64,000 nucleotides of DNA from Haloterrigena sp. KLK7 (GTDB lineage Archaea > Halobacteriota > Halobacteria > Halobacteriales > Natrialbaceae): contig NZ_CP149787.1 of NCBI RefSeq assembly GCF_037914945.1, forward strand, positions 806,001 through 870,000, given 5' to 3'. Below, one piece after another: positions 34,044-42,942 of this stretch. The notes under the pieces are model-generated. The model searched no databases and was not told where the DNA came from. It saw nothing but the letters and a program-made list of their open reading frames with translations. Position numbers and translations under genes: made by a program. Numbering within the stretch: position 1 is the first letter of the stretch; every line of letters begins with the position of its first letter.

Positions 34044-34949
34044 TCACGACTCTCGTTCGGAAGCCGACCACAGCAACCGCTCGAGCGCCACCGGCACCAG
34101 ATAGAACCCGATACCCAGCGCCGAGAGGACGACCAGCGCGGCGTAGGTCTCGGCCGTCTCGAGGTACGTCGCCGTGTCGAACACCCGGTAGCCCAGTCCG
34201 GCCCGGAGCGTGACGAACTCGGCGACGACCGCGCCGATGACCGACAGCGTGGCCGCGATCTTGAACCCGGCGACGACGCTCGGCGCGGCGGCCGGCACGC
34301 GGACGAACAGGAAGGTCTCGAGCCGCGACGCGCCCACGGAGTCGGCGAGGTCGAGGTACGCCGCCGGCGTCTCCCGCAGTCCGTCGAGCGCGGCGATCGT
34401 CATCGGGAAGACGGTCAGCGTCGCGACGAGCAGCGCCCGCGCCGGGATTCCGCGGCCGAACCAGAGGAACAGCAGCGGCGCGACGGCGATCAGCGGCGCG
34501 ATCCGTAAGGCGACGACGTAGGGCACTAGCGTCCGCGTCGCCGTCCGCGAGTAGGTCATCGCGAACGCGAGCGCGAAGCCGACGAGGCCGCCGGCGAACA
34601 GCCCCGCTGCGGCGGTGACGCCCGTCACGACCGCATCGCCGAGCAGGGTCGGATACGTCTCGAGCAGCGCGGTCGCGACGTCGGTCGGCGACGGGAGCAG
34701 CAGCGTCGGGAGCCCGGTGACGACGACGGCCGCCTGCCACGCGGCGAGCAGAACGACGAGGACGAGCGCCGGCGGTCCGACGCGTTTCCCGACGGGCGCG
34801 ACTCGATCGCGGACGGATCGCGATCGCCCGATCGACGGCGTCCGGACCGAGCGATGGCGGCGGGAGTCGGTTCGCCCGTCGGACATCGCTTCCGCTCCCG
34901 TTCTCGGTCCGTCACCGTCGGGCATCGACTCGCTCCGTCCGTCGCTCAT
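34044..34949 (-). CDS. ABC permease of the NMT1/THI5-associated family, copy 2
   Basis: 301 residues, with a hydrophilic 55-residue N-terminus, then six or so helices. The permease motif is TFLFVRVPAAAPSVVAGFKIAATLSVIGAVVAEFVTLRAGLGYRVF. It has the SsuC/ThiX-like segments LLLPSPTDVATALL and VVALRIAPLIAVAPLLFLWFGRGIP. It is read 111 bases after the substrate-binding protein gene. No ATPase lies next to it, so it probably uses the one at 31545. Alternative starts in the N-terminal repeat (two MSDGR/MPDG starts) are possible. Confidence 0.88.
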   Translation of the reverse strand: MSDGRSESMPDGDGPRTGAEAMSDGRTDSRRHRSVRTPSIGRSRSVRDRVAPVGKRVGPPALVLVVLLAAWQAAVVVTGLPTLLLPSPTDVATALLETYPTLLGDAVVTGVTAAAGLFAGGLVGFALAFAMTYSRTATRTLVPYVVALRIAPLIAVAPLLFLWFGRGIPARALLVATLTVFPMTIAALDGLRETPAAYLDLADSVGASRLETFLFVRVPAAAPSVVAGFKIAATLSVIGAVVAEFVTLRAGLGYRVFDTATYLETAETYAALVVLSALGIGFYLVPVALERLLWSASERES

Positions 34950-35060
34950 CGATTTCGCTCCGTTTCCGGCGTCGGTTCGGTGCCGTTCCGTCGGCTCCGT
35001 CGAATCCGCTGCCCCTCGGTCGGCCGCCGGTTCGCAGCGGTCCTCGAGGCCCGCGGTCGG

Positions 35061-36137
35061 TTACGATTCGACTCGTGCAGCGTAGTCGGCGATGTGTTCG
35101 GAGTCATCGTCGAGGTAGTCGTTCGTCCACACCGCCTCTGGATCGACGTCGTCCTCGAAGACGTCGGCCGCCGCGAGCGTCTCGTAGGTGGTTTCCCACG
35201 GACCCGACTCGCTGTACCCCCAGCCGCGCTCGCGGACGGTCTCCGAGAACATGTACTCGGCGTGCATCCGGCCCCACTTGTCGGCCTGGTTCTCGCGGAC
35301 TTCCTCGAGTTCGGGCTGAACGTCGACGAGGAGGTCGATCGCGTCAGCAGGGTTGGTGCTCGCCCAGGCTGCGCCCCGCGCGGTCGCGCGGAGAAACGAC
35401 CGGACGGTCGCCTCGTTGGATTCGGCGAAGTCCGCGTCGGTCGCGACGAGGTGGCCGTACGAGCGGATCGTCTCGTCGATCGAGAGCACGTCGACCGTCG
35501 CGCCCTGCTGTTCGGCGTCGACGACGTCGCCGAACACGCCGCCGGCGGCGTCGAGGTCGCCTCCGAGCAACTGCTGGACGGTGTCGAAGCCGGCGTCGAC
35601 GTAGTCGACGCTCTCGAGGACGCCGTGGTGCTCGAGGTACGCCTCGGTCATCTGGCGGACCATGCCGGGACCGCTGCCGACGGTCGTTCCCTCGAGCTGC
35701 CCGGGATCAGTCAACTCGCCGAACCCCTCGCGGGTCGCGAAGACCACGTTCGGGTTGCGCTGCATGACGACCGCGACGCAGCGCGGCGAGAGGCCGCGGC
35801 TGTTGACGTTCAGCAGTTGATCGGCGCTCGTGATCGCGAACTCGACGTTTCCCAGTCCGGCCTGGTTTGCGGCGAAGTCCGAGCCGTCCCCGCTCTCGAT
35901 ATCGACGCTCTCGAACCCCTCGTCCGCGTAAAACCCGTTCTCACGGGCCGCGACGTAGGGCGCGTGCAGCCCGCTGATCCGCCAGTTGAGCAGCAGCGAG
36001 ACGTCGGTGACGGCGGGCTCGCCGTCGGCGCCGGTCGAGCCCTCGTCACCGGGACCGCCGATACACCCCGCGACGGTCGCGGTCGCGGCCCCCGCAGCGG
36101 CGAGGAACCGACGCCGATCACATCGTGCGTTTGTCAT
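35061..36137 (-). CDS. NMT1/THI5-type substrate-binding lipoprotein
   Basis: 358 residues. The signal is a Tat-lipoprotein type (CDRRRFLAAAGAATATVAGC). The binding domain has LLLNWRISGLHAPYVAARENGFYADEGF, GDGSDFAANQAGLGNVEFAITSADQLL and QLEGTTVGSGPGMVRQM, characteristic of NMT1/THI5-like proteins that bind pyrimidine, sulfonate, taurine or nitrate-type ligands. A C-terminal VRERGWGYSESGPWETTYETL is shared with the fused regulator at 30274. The ligand is unknown. It lies upstream of permease copy 2. Confidence 0.9.
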   Translation of the reverse strand: MTNARCDRRRFLAAAGAATATVAGCIGGPGDEGSTGADGEPAVTDVSLLLNWRISGLHAPYVAARENGFYADEGFESVDIESGDGSDFAANQAGLGNVEFAITSADQLLNVNSRGLSPRCVAVVMQRNPNVVFATREGFGELTDPGQLEGTTVGSGPGMVRQMTEAYLEHHGVLESVDYVDAGFDTVQQLLGGDLDAAGGVFGDVVDAEQQGATVDVLSIDETIRSYGHLVATDADFAESNEATVRSFLRATARGAAWASTNPADAIDLLVDVQPELEEVRENQADKWGRMHAEYMFSETVRERGWGYSESGPWETTYETLAAADVFEDDVDPEAVWTNDYLDDDSEHIADYAARVES

Positions 36138-36269
36138 TGTCTCCCACGGAAAGGGCTAACCACGAACGACGAAATAAAGGATTTGTCCGTTCCGTTAAGT
36201 AGTCCGTCTCCGATGACCGTCTCGAGGCGACGCCGGCCGCCCGCCGGACGAAGGAGCGCCGCGAACGGC

Positions 36270-37034
36270 TCAGCCGTCGGTCTCGGTCCGCGGGGTCGCG
36301 ACGATCGCGATGTACGGCTCCCGACCGTCGCGCTCGAGGCGGTCGAACGACTCGATCCGGAATCCCGCCGCGGTGACGCGATCCGCCCAGTAGGATTCGG
36401 GATCGCGCGCGACACCGTCGGGCGTCAACGGCAACTCGAGGACGCCGAGCGCGCCGTCGGGCCGACAGACGCGTCGCGTCTCGCGAAGCGTTCGATCCGC
36501 GGCCGCCGCCTCGAGGTCGTGGAGGACGCGACAGGCGGTGACGACGGGGATCGAATCGTCGGCCAGCGGGAGCGCCGCCGCGTCGCCGACGATCGGGGTC
36601 GCCGCGAGACCGGCCCGGTCGGCGTTCCGTCGCGCGAGCGCCGGCCCGTTCCCGAGAACGACGCGGTCGTCGAAGACATCGAGACCGATGGCGTCCGCGT
36701 CGGGCGGCACGTGCGGGGCGAGGCCGACGAGCGACCGTCCCGTGCCGCAGCCGACGTCCAGAACGCGATCCGCGTCGGCCAGCGGGAGTCGGTTCGCCAG
36801 CGCGTCGTACTTCGCCCGCTCGAGCGCCCACGGCGGCGGCGACAGGAGGCGGCGCAGCACGCGGACGGCGTGGACGACCGCACCGATCGCCGCCCCGCCC
36901 GCGGCGAGTCGAACGCGCGGGTCGTCCGTCCGCCGTCGAACGGCGACGCCGAGCACGGCCGCGAGGAGCGCGGCGGCTATCGAGCGGAACCGCCGTCGCC
37001 AGTGATAGACGCCGAAGTCGTACCGGGGAGCCAT
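36270..37034 (-). CDS. SAM-dependent methyltransferase with hydrophobic N-terminus
   Basis: 254 residues. The first 65 residues contain two short hydrophobic runs (AALLAAVLGVAV, LAAGGAAIGAVVHAV), possibly membrane association. The methyltransferase domain has motif I VLDVGCGTGRSL at about residues 90-101 and later GLDVFDD, IVGDAAALPLADDSI and HDLEAAAADRTLRETRRVCRPDG. No operon partner is certain: it ends 132 bases before the substrate-binding protein gene. Substrate unknown. Confidence 0.85.
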   Translation of the reverse strand: MAPRYDFGVYHWRRRFRSIAAALLAAVLGVAVRRRTDDPRVRLAAGGAAIGAVVHAVRVLRRLLSPPPWALERAKYDALANRLPLADADRVLDVGCGTGRSLVGLAPHVPPDADAIGLDVFDDRVVLGNGPALARRNADRAGLAATPIVGDAAALPLADDSIPVVTACRVLHDLEAAAADRTLRETRRVCRPDGALGVLELPLTPDGVARDPESYWADRVTAAGFRIESFDRLERDGREPYIAIVATPRTETDG

Positions 37035-37121
37035 AGTCGAAACGCGATGAGCTGAAACCCTACCGTCCGAAAAACCGACGTTCGAACGACGACCCGACGG
37101 CCGGGTCGCCCGCGTCGGCGA

Positions 37122-39044
37122 TCAGTCGTCGGCCGGTGCCGGCGAGTCGCCCGCGGAGACGCCCGTTCCGGGCCCCACGTCGATGCCCAGTTCGTCGAGC
37201 TTCTCGTCGGGGACGACGCCGTCGACCCAGCCGCGGTGCTCGTAGTACTCCTCCTTCATCTCCTCGAGTTCGCAGTACTCGCCCTCGCTGGCGCCCTGAC
37301 CGGGGATGCCGTCCTCGAGGAAGCGCTCGGGCAGCGAGTCGTCGCTCCCGTCGAACCCGTTGAGGTTGTTGTAGTACCGTTCGAGGTTGTAGATGCGCTC
37401 GCCGGCCTCGAGGAGCTCGTCCTCGGTGACGTCCCGGCCGGTCATTCCGTTGTACTGGGTGACGTACTCCTCGATGCCCTCCGCGAAGGCGTTGAACTTG
37501 CAGATGTCGAACGAGTCGCTGATGGCGTGGAGGTCCTGGAACTGGGCGGTGAGTTCGCCCTTGCCCTCGTACTCGTAGGGGTCGACCTTCTCCGGGATGC
37601 CGAGGATCTCCGCCGCGGGCGTGTAGCCCCGCAGGTGACAGGCGCCGCGGTTCGAGGTGGCGTAGCCGATGCCCATCCCCTTCATGCAGCGGGGATCGTA
37701 GGCGGCGATGGTCTGGCCCTTGACCGCCAGCGAGTTCTCGTGGGCGTCCCGCCGGTCGGCGACGCGGCGGGGGCCCTCGGCCAGCAGGTCCGCGAGGTCG
37801 TCCTCGCGGCGGGCGATCCGCTCGATCATGTCGATCATCGTCTCGTAGTCGCCCCAGTCCAGTTCGCCGACGCCCTCGAGTTTGCCCTCCTCGGACATCT
37901 CCATGGCCATCGCGAGCATGTTGCCAGTGTCGATGGTGTCGACGCCCATGTCGTTACAGCGGTCGATCATGAGCGCGATGGCGTCGCGGTCGGTGTGGCC
38001 GGAGTTCGGGCCGAGCGCGTAGGCCGACTCGTACTCGTAGGACTCGGTGCGGACGTTCATCTCCTCGCCCTTGTGCATCGCCGTCACCTCGACCTCCTTC
38101 TTGCAGGCGACCGGACAGGAGTGACAGGTCGGCTCGTCGACGAGGATGTTCTCCCGGACGTTCTCGCCGGAGACGCGCTCGGCGTCGATGTCGACGCCCT
38201 CGGCCTCGCGCATGCTCTCCGTCGAGGTGTACCGACCGTTCTTCGTCGGGAGGCCGTCCATCTCCTCGCCGATATTCATGAGGACGTTGGTGCCGTACAT
38301 CGAGAGGCCGCCCTCGTTGGGGGCGGTGACTTCCGACTCCTGGATGGCCTGCATGGCCTGCTGGTGGCCCTCCATGAACGTCTCCTTGTCCGCGGGTTGT
38401 GGCATCTTCGTCGAGGACTTGACGACCACCGCCTTGAGGTTCTTCGACCCCATGACGCAGCCGGTGCCGCCGCGGCCGGAGGCCCGGTCGTCCTCGTTCA
38501 TGATGCAGGCGTACTTGACGCCGTTCTCGCCGCCGGGGCCGATCCCCATGATCGAGAGGTTCTTGCCGTAGGCCCCCTCGACCTCCTCCTCGATCGCGTC
38601 GCGGGTGTCGTGGAAGCCCTCGCCCCAGAGGTGGGAGGCGTCCCGGAGTTCGACCTCGCCGTCCTCGACGACGGCGTAGACCGGCTCGTCGGCCTCCCCT
38701 TCGAACAGCAGGCCGTCGAAGCCGGCCCACTTCAGTCGAGCGCCCGACCAGCCGCCGTGGTGGCTGTCCGTGACGGTGCCGGTCAGCGGCGACTTCGTAC
38801 AGACGGCGATCCGGCCGCTCATCGTCGTCTGCGTCCCCGACAGCGGTCCGTTCATGAAGGCCAGGAGGTTGTCCGGCCCGAGCGGGTCGACGTCGGGACC
38901 CTGTTCGAAGACGTACTTCACCCCGAGGCCGCGCGCTCCGATATACTTCTCCGCGTCCTCGTCGTCGATCGACTCGTACGCGACCTCCCCATCCGAGAGA
39001 TCGATGCGGGCGACGTGATCTTGGAATCCACCGATATCAGTCAT
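37122..39044 (-). CDS. aor: Aldehyde:ferredoxin oxidoreductase (tungsten enzyme), copy 2
   Basis: 640 residues with nearly the same sequence as the 13886 copy throughout, including ARGLGVKYVFE, the SGRIAVCTKSPLTGTVTDSHH block, cluster ligands in CHSCPVACKKEV and the DSFDICKFNAF cysteine. The differences cluster in two loops, at about residues 264-292 and 395-450, which in this fold lie near the substrate channel entrance, so substrate range may differ. The two copies frame the alcohol-oxidation island. A GTAACC/GGTTAC inverted repeat lies 57 bases upstream of its start. Confidence 0.93.
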   Translation of the reverse strand: MTDIGGFQDHVARIDLSDGEVAYESIDDEDAEKYIGARGLGVKYVFEQGPDVDPLGPDNLLAFMNGPLSGTQTTMSGRIAVCTKSPLTGTVTDSHHGGWSGARLKWAGFDGLLFEGEADEPVYAVVEDGEVELRDASHLWGEGFHDTRDAIEEEVEGAYGKNLSIMGIGPGGENGVKYACIMNEDDRASGRGGTGCVMGSKNLKAVVVKSSTKMPQPADKETFMEGHQQAMQAIQESEVTAPNEGGLSMYGTNVLMNIGEEMDGLPTKNGRYTSTESMREAEGVDIDAERVSGENVRENILVDEPTCHSCPVACKKEVEVTAMHKGEEMNVRTESYEYESAYALGPNSGHTDRDAIALMIDRCNDMGVDTIDTGNMLAMAMEMSEEGKLEGVGELDWGDYETMIDMIERIARREDDLADLLAEGPRRVADRRDAHENSLAVKGQTIAAYDPRCMKGMGIGYATSNRGACHLRGYTPAAEILGIPEKVDPYEYEGKGELTAQFQDLHAISDSFDICKFNAFAEGIEEYVTQYNGMTGRDVTEDELLEAGERIYNLERYYNNLNGFDGSDDSLPERFLEDGIPGQGASEGEYCELEEMKEEYYEHRGWVDGVVPDEKLDELGIDVGPGTGVSAGDSPAPADD

Positions 39045-39100
39045 GATAACTCCTCACCGTTCAATTCATCGTCTATACTGTTAGTCGTTCTCACCCGGAA

Positions 39101-39118
39101 GTAACCGAATCCGGTTAC
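39101..39118. promoter_or_regulatory. Inverted repeat upstream of AOR2
   Basis: Perfect 6-base arms GTAACC and GGTTAC around GAATCC, 57-74 bases upstream of the AOR2 start. AOR1 has a weaker related repeat in the same relative place, so the two may share a regulator. Confidence 0.45.
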
Positions 39119-39273
39119 GGTCGCGTCCGCGGCGTCGGACGAGCGATCGCTGGACGGTCAGACGAGACCGTGACGTCCCGAGCCGAGTGAGGGGCGAAAA
39201 TACTGCGCCCTCGTAACTGAAACTACTCGAGGCGAAGGACCGAAGCCGTCGATTCCGCGCCGAGCGCCGCCCG

Positions 39274-39465
39274 CTACAGCAGCAGGGAGACGATCGCGAG
39301 GATGATGAAGATCAGCACGAAGATCCGTGCGACCTCCATCGAGATGCCCGCGACCCCGCGAGCGCCGACCGCGGCCGCGACGATCGCCAGGACGAAGAAG
39401 ATCACTGCCCAGTACAGGAGCCCGCCGCCCGTCTGAAGCGGTATCGACGTTGCGAGTTGGAGCAT
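39274..39465 (-). CDS. DUF1328-type small membrane protein
   Basis: 63 residues from ATG 39465. Two membrane helices: [27 protein letters not shown] and [18 protein letters not shown], with [15 protein letters not shown] between them, matching the DUF1328/YtjA pattern. Earlier in-frame starts would add charged non-membrane residues and are less likely. Function unknown; these proteins are small integral membrane proteins expressed in many bacteria and archaea. Confidence 0.85.
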   Translation of the reverse strand: MLQLATSIPLQTGGGLLYWAVIFFVLAIVAAAVGARGVAGISMEVARIFVLIFIILAIVSLLL

Positions 39466-39563
39466 ACGTCGGCCTATCACGGAGACACAGATAAACCTCG
39501 GCGACCGTCCAACGGCTAGCGCCGGGCTACAGTCCGTTAAGAGGGGCATTCGGCCCTGCAGTG

Positions 39564-41489
39564 TCAGCCCGAAGACTCAGTGTCTCCGAAGAACGCCCGA
39601 CACAGCTTCGCTTCGGCCGTTCGAAGGTGTTCGTGGAACGTCGGCCGCGAGACGCCCATCGACTGGGCGAGTTCCTCGCCGGTCGTCGGCCGGGGCCACT
39701 CGAAGTAGCCGCTCAGATACGCCCGCTGTAACGCGGCGAACTGGCGGTCGGTGAGTTCGCGCTCGAGTCGCGCCGCGAACTCCTGGCGCGTCTCGCCCTC
39801 GCGCTCGCGCTGCCGGAAGGAGATGACGTCCGTGCCGGCGTACCGGTCCTCGAGGGCCTCGACGATCGATCGGACGTTGGCCGAGCGCGGGATCTCGAGG
39901 GTCACGCGGGCCTGACCATCGTCGCTCTCGATGGCCTCGAGCCGGACGCCCCGCTCGGAGAGCCAGCCGACGAGGTCGTCGCCGCCGGCGAGTTCGACCA
40001 GACACTCCCCCTCGCGCTCGACGACGACCCGGCAGTCCAGATCGACGGCGTCGGCCGCGTCCGCGAGGGCGGCCGCGGTGGCGTCGGACCCCGTGACGGT
40101 GAACATCGACGTCGTCTCGTCGTCGGTGCGGTGGACCGAGCGGCGGTACTCGAGTCGGCAGTCGGCCGCGGCCGAGAGGGCGACGGGCGCGACCGATCGA
40201 TCGGTCAGCGCGACCTCGACGGCGACGACGGCGTCGGTCTCGAGCACGCGGCTGGTCTCGCGGGCGTTGACGCCGCTGGCGACCGCGCGGGCCAGCGCCG
40301 AGAGGATCACCCGCTCGCGCTCGTCGACCTCGCGGTCGCGATCGATGCGAACGGTGAGCACGCCGTACTCGATACCGTTGTACGAGAGCGGGAACGCGGC
40401 GCGAGTTCCGCCCTCGAGCGCGTCGGTCGCGGCGGCGTTCTCCGCGAGCGCGGCGGCGGCCGGGTGGTCGGTGTCGATCGGCGTCCCGTCCGCGTCGTCG
40501 CACGCGCCGGCGCTCGCCCGGACGTCGACGATCCCCGTCGCGGGGTTGCGCTCGCCGATCCACGCCCCGTCGTAGCCCGCCTCCGCGGCGATCCGCTCGC
40601 AGACCGCGGTCTCGAGCTCCGATCGGTCGGTCGAGCCCGCGACGACGTCCGTGACGTCCTGAATCAGTCCCTCCACGCGCTCGAGGAGGTCGTCGAGTTC
40701 CTCGGTGCGCCGCTCGAGGGCGATTTCGGCCTCCTTGCGCGCCGTGACGTCGTTCTGGAAGCCGACGTAGTTGGTGACCGTTCCGTCCGCGTCGCGGACG
40801 GGCGCGATCGTGACCTCGTTCCAGAACTCGGTGCCGTCCTTGCGGTAGTTCTTCAGTTCGACGGTGACCGGACGGTCCTCGTCGATGGCCGCGGCCATCT
40901 CGGCGATCGCCTCCTCGTCGGAGTCCTCGCCCTGCAGGAACCGGCAGTTCCGGCCGACGACCTCGTCGTAGCCGTAGCCCGTGATCTCCTGATAGGCGTC
41001 GTTGACGTAGACCAGCGGGTTGTCCTCGCGGTCCGGATCCGAGATGGTGATCCCGACCGGCGCCTCGTTGATCGCCCGGTCCTTGACCGTGCGGTCGCTC
41101 TCGCCGATCGCCGTCTCCGCCCCGGTCTCGGCCGCCGCAGCGTCGTCCGCGTCGCGGTCGAACGTGACCGTCGCCACCGCCGCGTCCCGGTGGATCCGCG
41201 CGTCGTACGGCTCGTCCTCGAGGGGGACCCGGCGGGCCGTTCCAACGGTCGTCTCGTCGATGGCGGCCTCGAGTCGCGGCCACGACTCGAGTTCGCTCGC
41301 CGCGTCCCACTCGTCGGCCCCGGGCTCGCCCTCGGTCGACGCCGTCAGGTCGAGGGCCGACCGCGCTGCACCGTTCGCGTACGTGATCGTCCCGTCGGCG
41401 ACGGCGACGACGGGGTCGACGACGGCCTCGAGCGCGCTGGCCGCGGGCCCGATCCGACCCTCGTTCTCCGCCGCATCGGCGTTCTCCAT
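39564..41489 (-). CDS. LOV/PAS-GAF-HTH bacterioopsin-activator regulator
   Basis: 641 residues from ATG 41489. Domains in order: PAS (about 17-112), LOV/PAS (135-250), GAF (275-420), a bacterioopsin-activator-type domain, and C-terminal HTH-10 (585-640; [22 protein letters not shown], then [21 protein letters not shown]). The LOV region contains the blue-light photoreceptor signature GRNCRFLQ, with C182 as the adduct-forming cysteine, [12 protein letters not shown] before it and [12 protein letters not shown] after it. It should bind flavin and be light-responsive. Targets unknown. It sits beside two other regulators and the AOR2 gene. Confidence 0.9.
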   Translation of the reverse strand: MENADAAENEGRIGPAASALEAVVDPVVAVADGTITYANGAARSALDLTASTEGEPGADEWDAASELESWPRLEAAIDETTVGTARRVPLEDEPYDARIHRDAAVATVTFDRDADDAAAAETGAETAIGESDRTVKDRAINEAPVGITISDPDREDNPLVYVNDAYQEITGYGYDEVVGRNCRFLQGEDSDEEAIAEMAAAIDEDRPVTVELKNYRKDGTEFWNEVTIAPVRDADGTVTNYVGFQNDVTARKEAEIALERRTEELDDLLERVEGLIQDVTDVVAGSTDRSELETAVCERIAAEAGYDGAWIGERNPATGIVDVRASAGACDDADGTPIDTDHPAAAALAENAAATDALEGGTRAAFPLSYNGIEYGVLTVRIDRDREVDERERVILSALARAVASGVNARETSRVLETDAVVAVEVALTDRSVAPVALSAAADCRLEYRRSVHRTDDETTSMFTVTGSDATAAALADAADAVDLDCRVVVEREGECLVELAGGDDLVGWLSERGVRLEAIESDDGQARVTLEIPRSANVRSIVEALEDRYAGTDVISFRQREREGETRQEFAARLERELTDRQFAALQRAYLSGYFEWPRPTTGEELAQSMGVSRPTFHEHLRTAEAKLCRAFFGDTESSG

Positions 41490-41599
41490 AGCCCTCCTTG
41501 GGTCGGCAGCGCCGTAAGAACCGCGGTGCCCGATCGAACGGGTCAACGATCGGACGGGTATCCTAGATTGTTATGTAATGCCATACCATAACTAGACGT

Positions 41600-41791
41600 A
41601 TGTCAACCTATCGGTCACCCTTCGAGCGACTCAAGGCGAAATTCGACGAGTCGGATCCGAAATGCCCGGCGTGTGGCTACGTCGACACCGAAGGCGGCTG
41701 GCGCGTTCGGACGAGCGGGAGCCGCGTCACCTACCAGTTCGTCTGTCCGACCTGTGACGCCATCGAAACCCGGGAGATGCGACTCGGATAG
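41600..41791 (+). CDS. 63-residue zinc-ribbon protein (HVO_0649-like)
   Basis: The sequence has two CxxC pairs, CPACGYVDTEG and CPTCDAIETREMRLG, forming one zinc site, and begins MSTYRSPFERLKAKFDES. It resembles the small zinc-finger family represented by Haloferax HVO_0649 as I remember it. It starts 110 bases from the LOV regulator's divergent start, so the two promoters face each other. Confidence 0.8.
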   Translation: MSTYRSPFERLKAKFDESDPKCPACGYVDTEGGWRVRTSGSRVTYQFVCPTCDAIETREMRLG

Positions 41792-41839
41792 GCCGATCGG
41801 GACCGAACGGGTGGCAGTGCGTCGCTTCGAGGGAGATCG

Positions 41840-42508
41840 ATGACACGGAATTTCATCGCCGAGATGATCATCTCCCACCCCGATCTCCCACTGACGCCGA
41901 CGATTCGAACCGTTGACGGCGTGGAAATAGCAGTGGAATCTGAGCCGTTGACCTATCCGGATCGATCCGGATCGATCCTCTTCTATTCGGTAACGAACTG
42001 TGACTTTCGAGCGTTCGACTCCGCGCTCGAGACCGATCACACGGTAGACGAATGGGAAGTGACGATGGAGTTTCGAGACCACCGCGTCTACCAGATCTAT
42101 CACACCCGCGAGACGAAGTTCACGAGCCCCGAAATCGCCGATCTCGGGTTACAGGTGCTTTCCAGTCGGACCGTCGACCGGGACTGGGAACTGCGATTAC
42201 ACGCGCCCGATCGAGAACGGCTCGGCGACTACTGGGAGTTCTGTCGCGAGGAGGACATTCGATTCGATCTCGAGAAGATCTACAGCACCGAATCGCAAGC
42301 GAGCGCGGTCTCCGTCGGTCACGCCGAGGTCGCTCTCACCGAACGCCAGCGAGAGGTCGCCCGGACCGCGGCTCGAATGGGCTATTACGAACCCGAGGGC
42401 GCGAGTGCGGCCGAAGTCGCCGACGAACTCGGTATCTCACAGTCGACGCTATCGACGCATCTGCGGCGAATCATGGCCAAAGTGTTCCGCCACCTGTTCG
42501 ACGACTGA
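41840..42508 (+). CDS. Bacterioopsin-activator-type HTH-10 regulator
   Basis: 222 residues. The N-terminal 150 residues are a Bat-like sensor domain (MIISHPDLPLTPTIRTVDGVEIAVESE, VLSSRTVDRDWELRLHAPDRERLGDYW). The C-terminal HTH-10 reads LTERQREVARTAARMGYYEPE, then AAEVADELGISQSTLSTHLRRIM. A HalOD1 gene follows on the same strand. It may act together with the divergent LOV regulator 240 bases away. Confidence 0.88.
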   Translation: MTRNFIAEMIISHPDLPLTPTIRTVDGVEIAVESEPLTYPDRSGSILFYSVTNCDFRAFDSALETDHTVDEWEVTMEFRDHRVYQIYHTRETKFTSPEIADLGLQVLSSRTVDRDWELRLHAPDRERLGDYWEFCREEDIRFDLEKIYSTESQASAVSVGHAEVALTERQREVARTAARMGYYEPEGASAAEVADELGISQSTLSTHLRRIMAKVFRHLFDD

Positions 42509-42607
42509 CGGCTCCGAAGGAGGAATCGACCCCGATCATCCGCCCCGGTATAAATAACGGAAGAATACGACAGTAGATACGAGGCCATCGAAGGAGACCA
42601 TTCGGTA

Positions 42608-42865
42608 ATGAGTGAACCAATCTTCTCTGCAGAGCCATCGAGCGAGACACCGAGTCTGGAGATCATCGAACGGGTCGCCTCGCTCGAGGAAACCGATCCG
42701 GTGGCGTTACCCCCGCTCTACGACACCATCGATCCCGACGCGTTGAATTCGCTCGTTCAGTCGTCGACTGCCGACGGCGCACGGACCGAATCGACGGTCC
42801 GCTTCACGTACTGCGGATACGACGTTCGCGTCGGCGCAGACGGCAGTATCGTCGTCTCCGAATAA
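42608..42865 (+). CDS. HalOD1 output-domain protein
   Basis: 85 residues, with the pattern IIERVASLEETDPVALPPLYDTIDPDALNSLV, then TESTVRFTYCGYDVRVGADGSIVVSE, which is the HalOD1 domain named from haloarchaeal signalling proteins. It is a stand-alone output module, so it may bind a partner regulator or DNA. It follows the HTH-10 regulator on the same strand after 99 bases. Confidence 0.85.
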   Translation: MSEPIFSAEPSSETPSLEIIERVASLEETDPVALPPLYDTIDPDALNSLVQSSTADGARTESTVRFTYCGYDVRVGADGSIVVSE

Positions 42866-42942
42866 CGCCGGCCGATATCGTAGCGGTGCGCTCGTGCCCC
42901 CAGACGAAGGCGCTTTACGCGCCGGACTGCTTCCCCCTCGTA

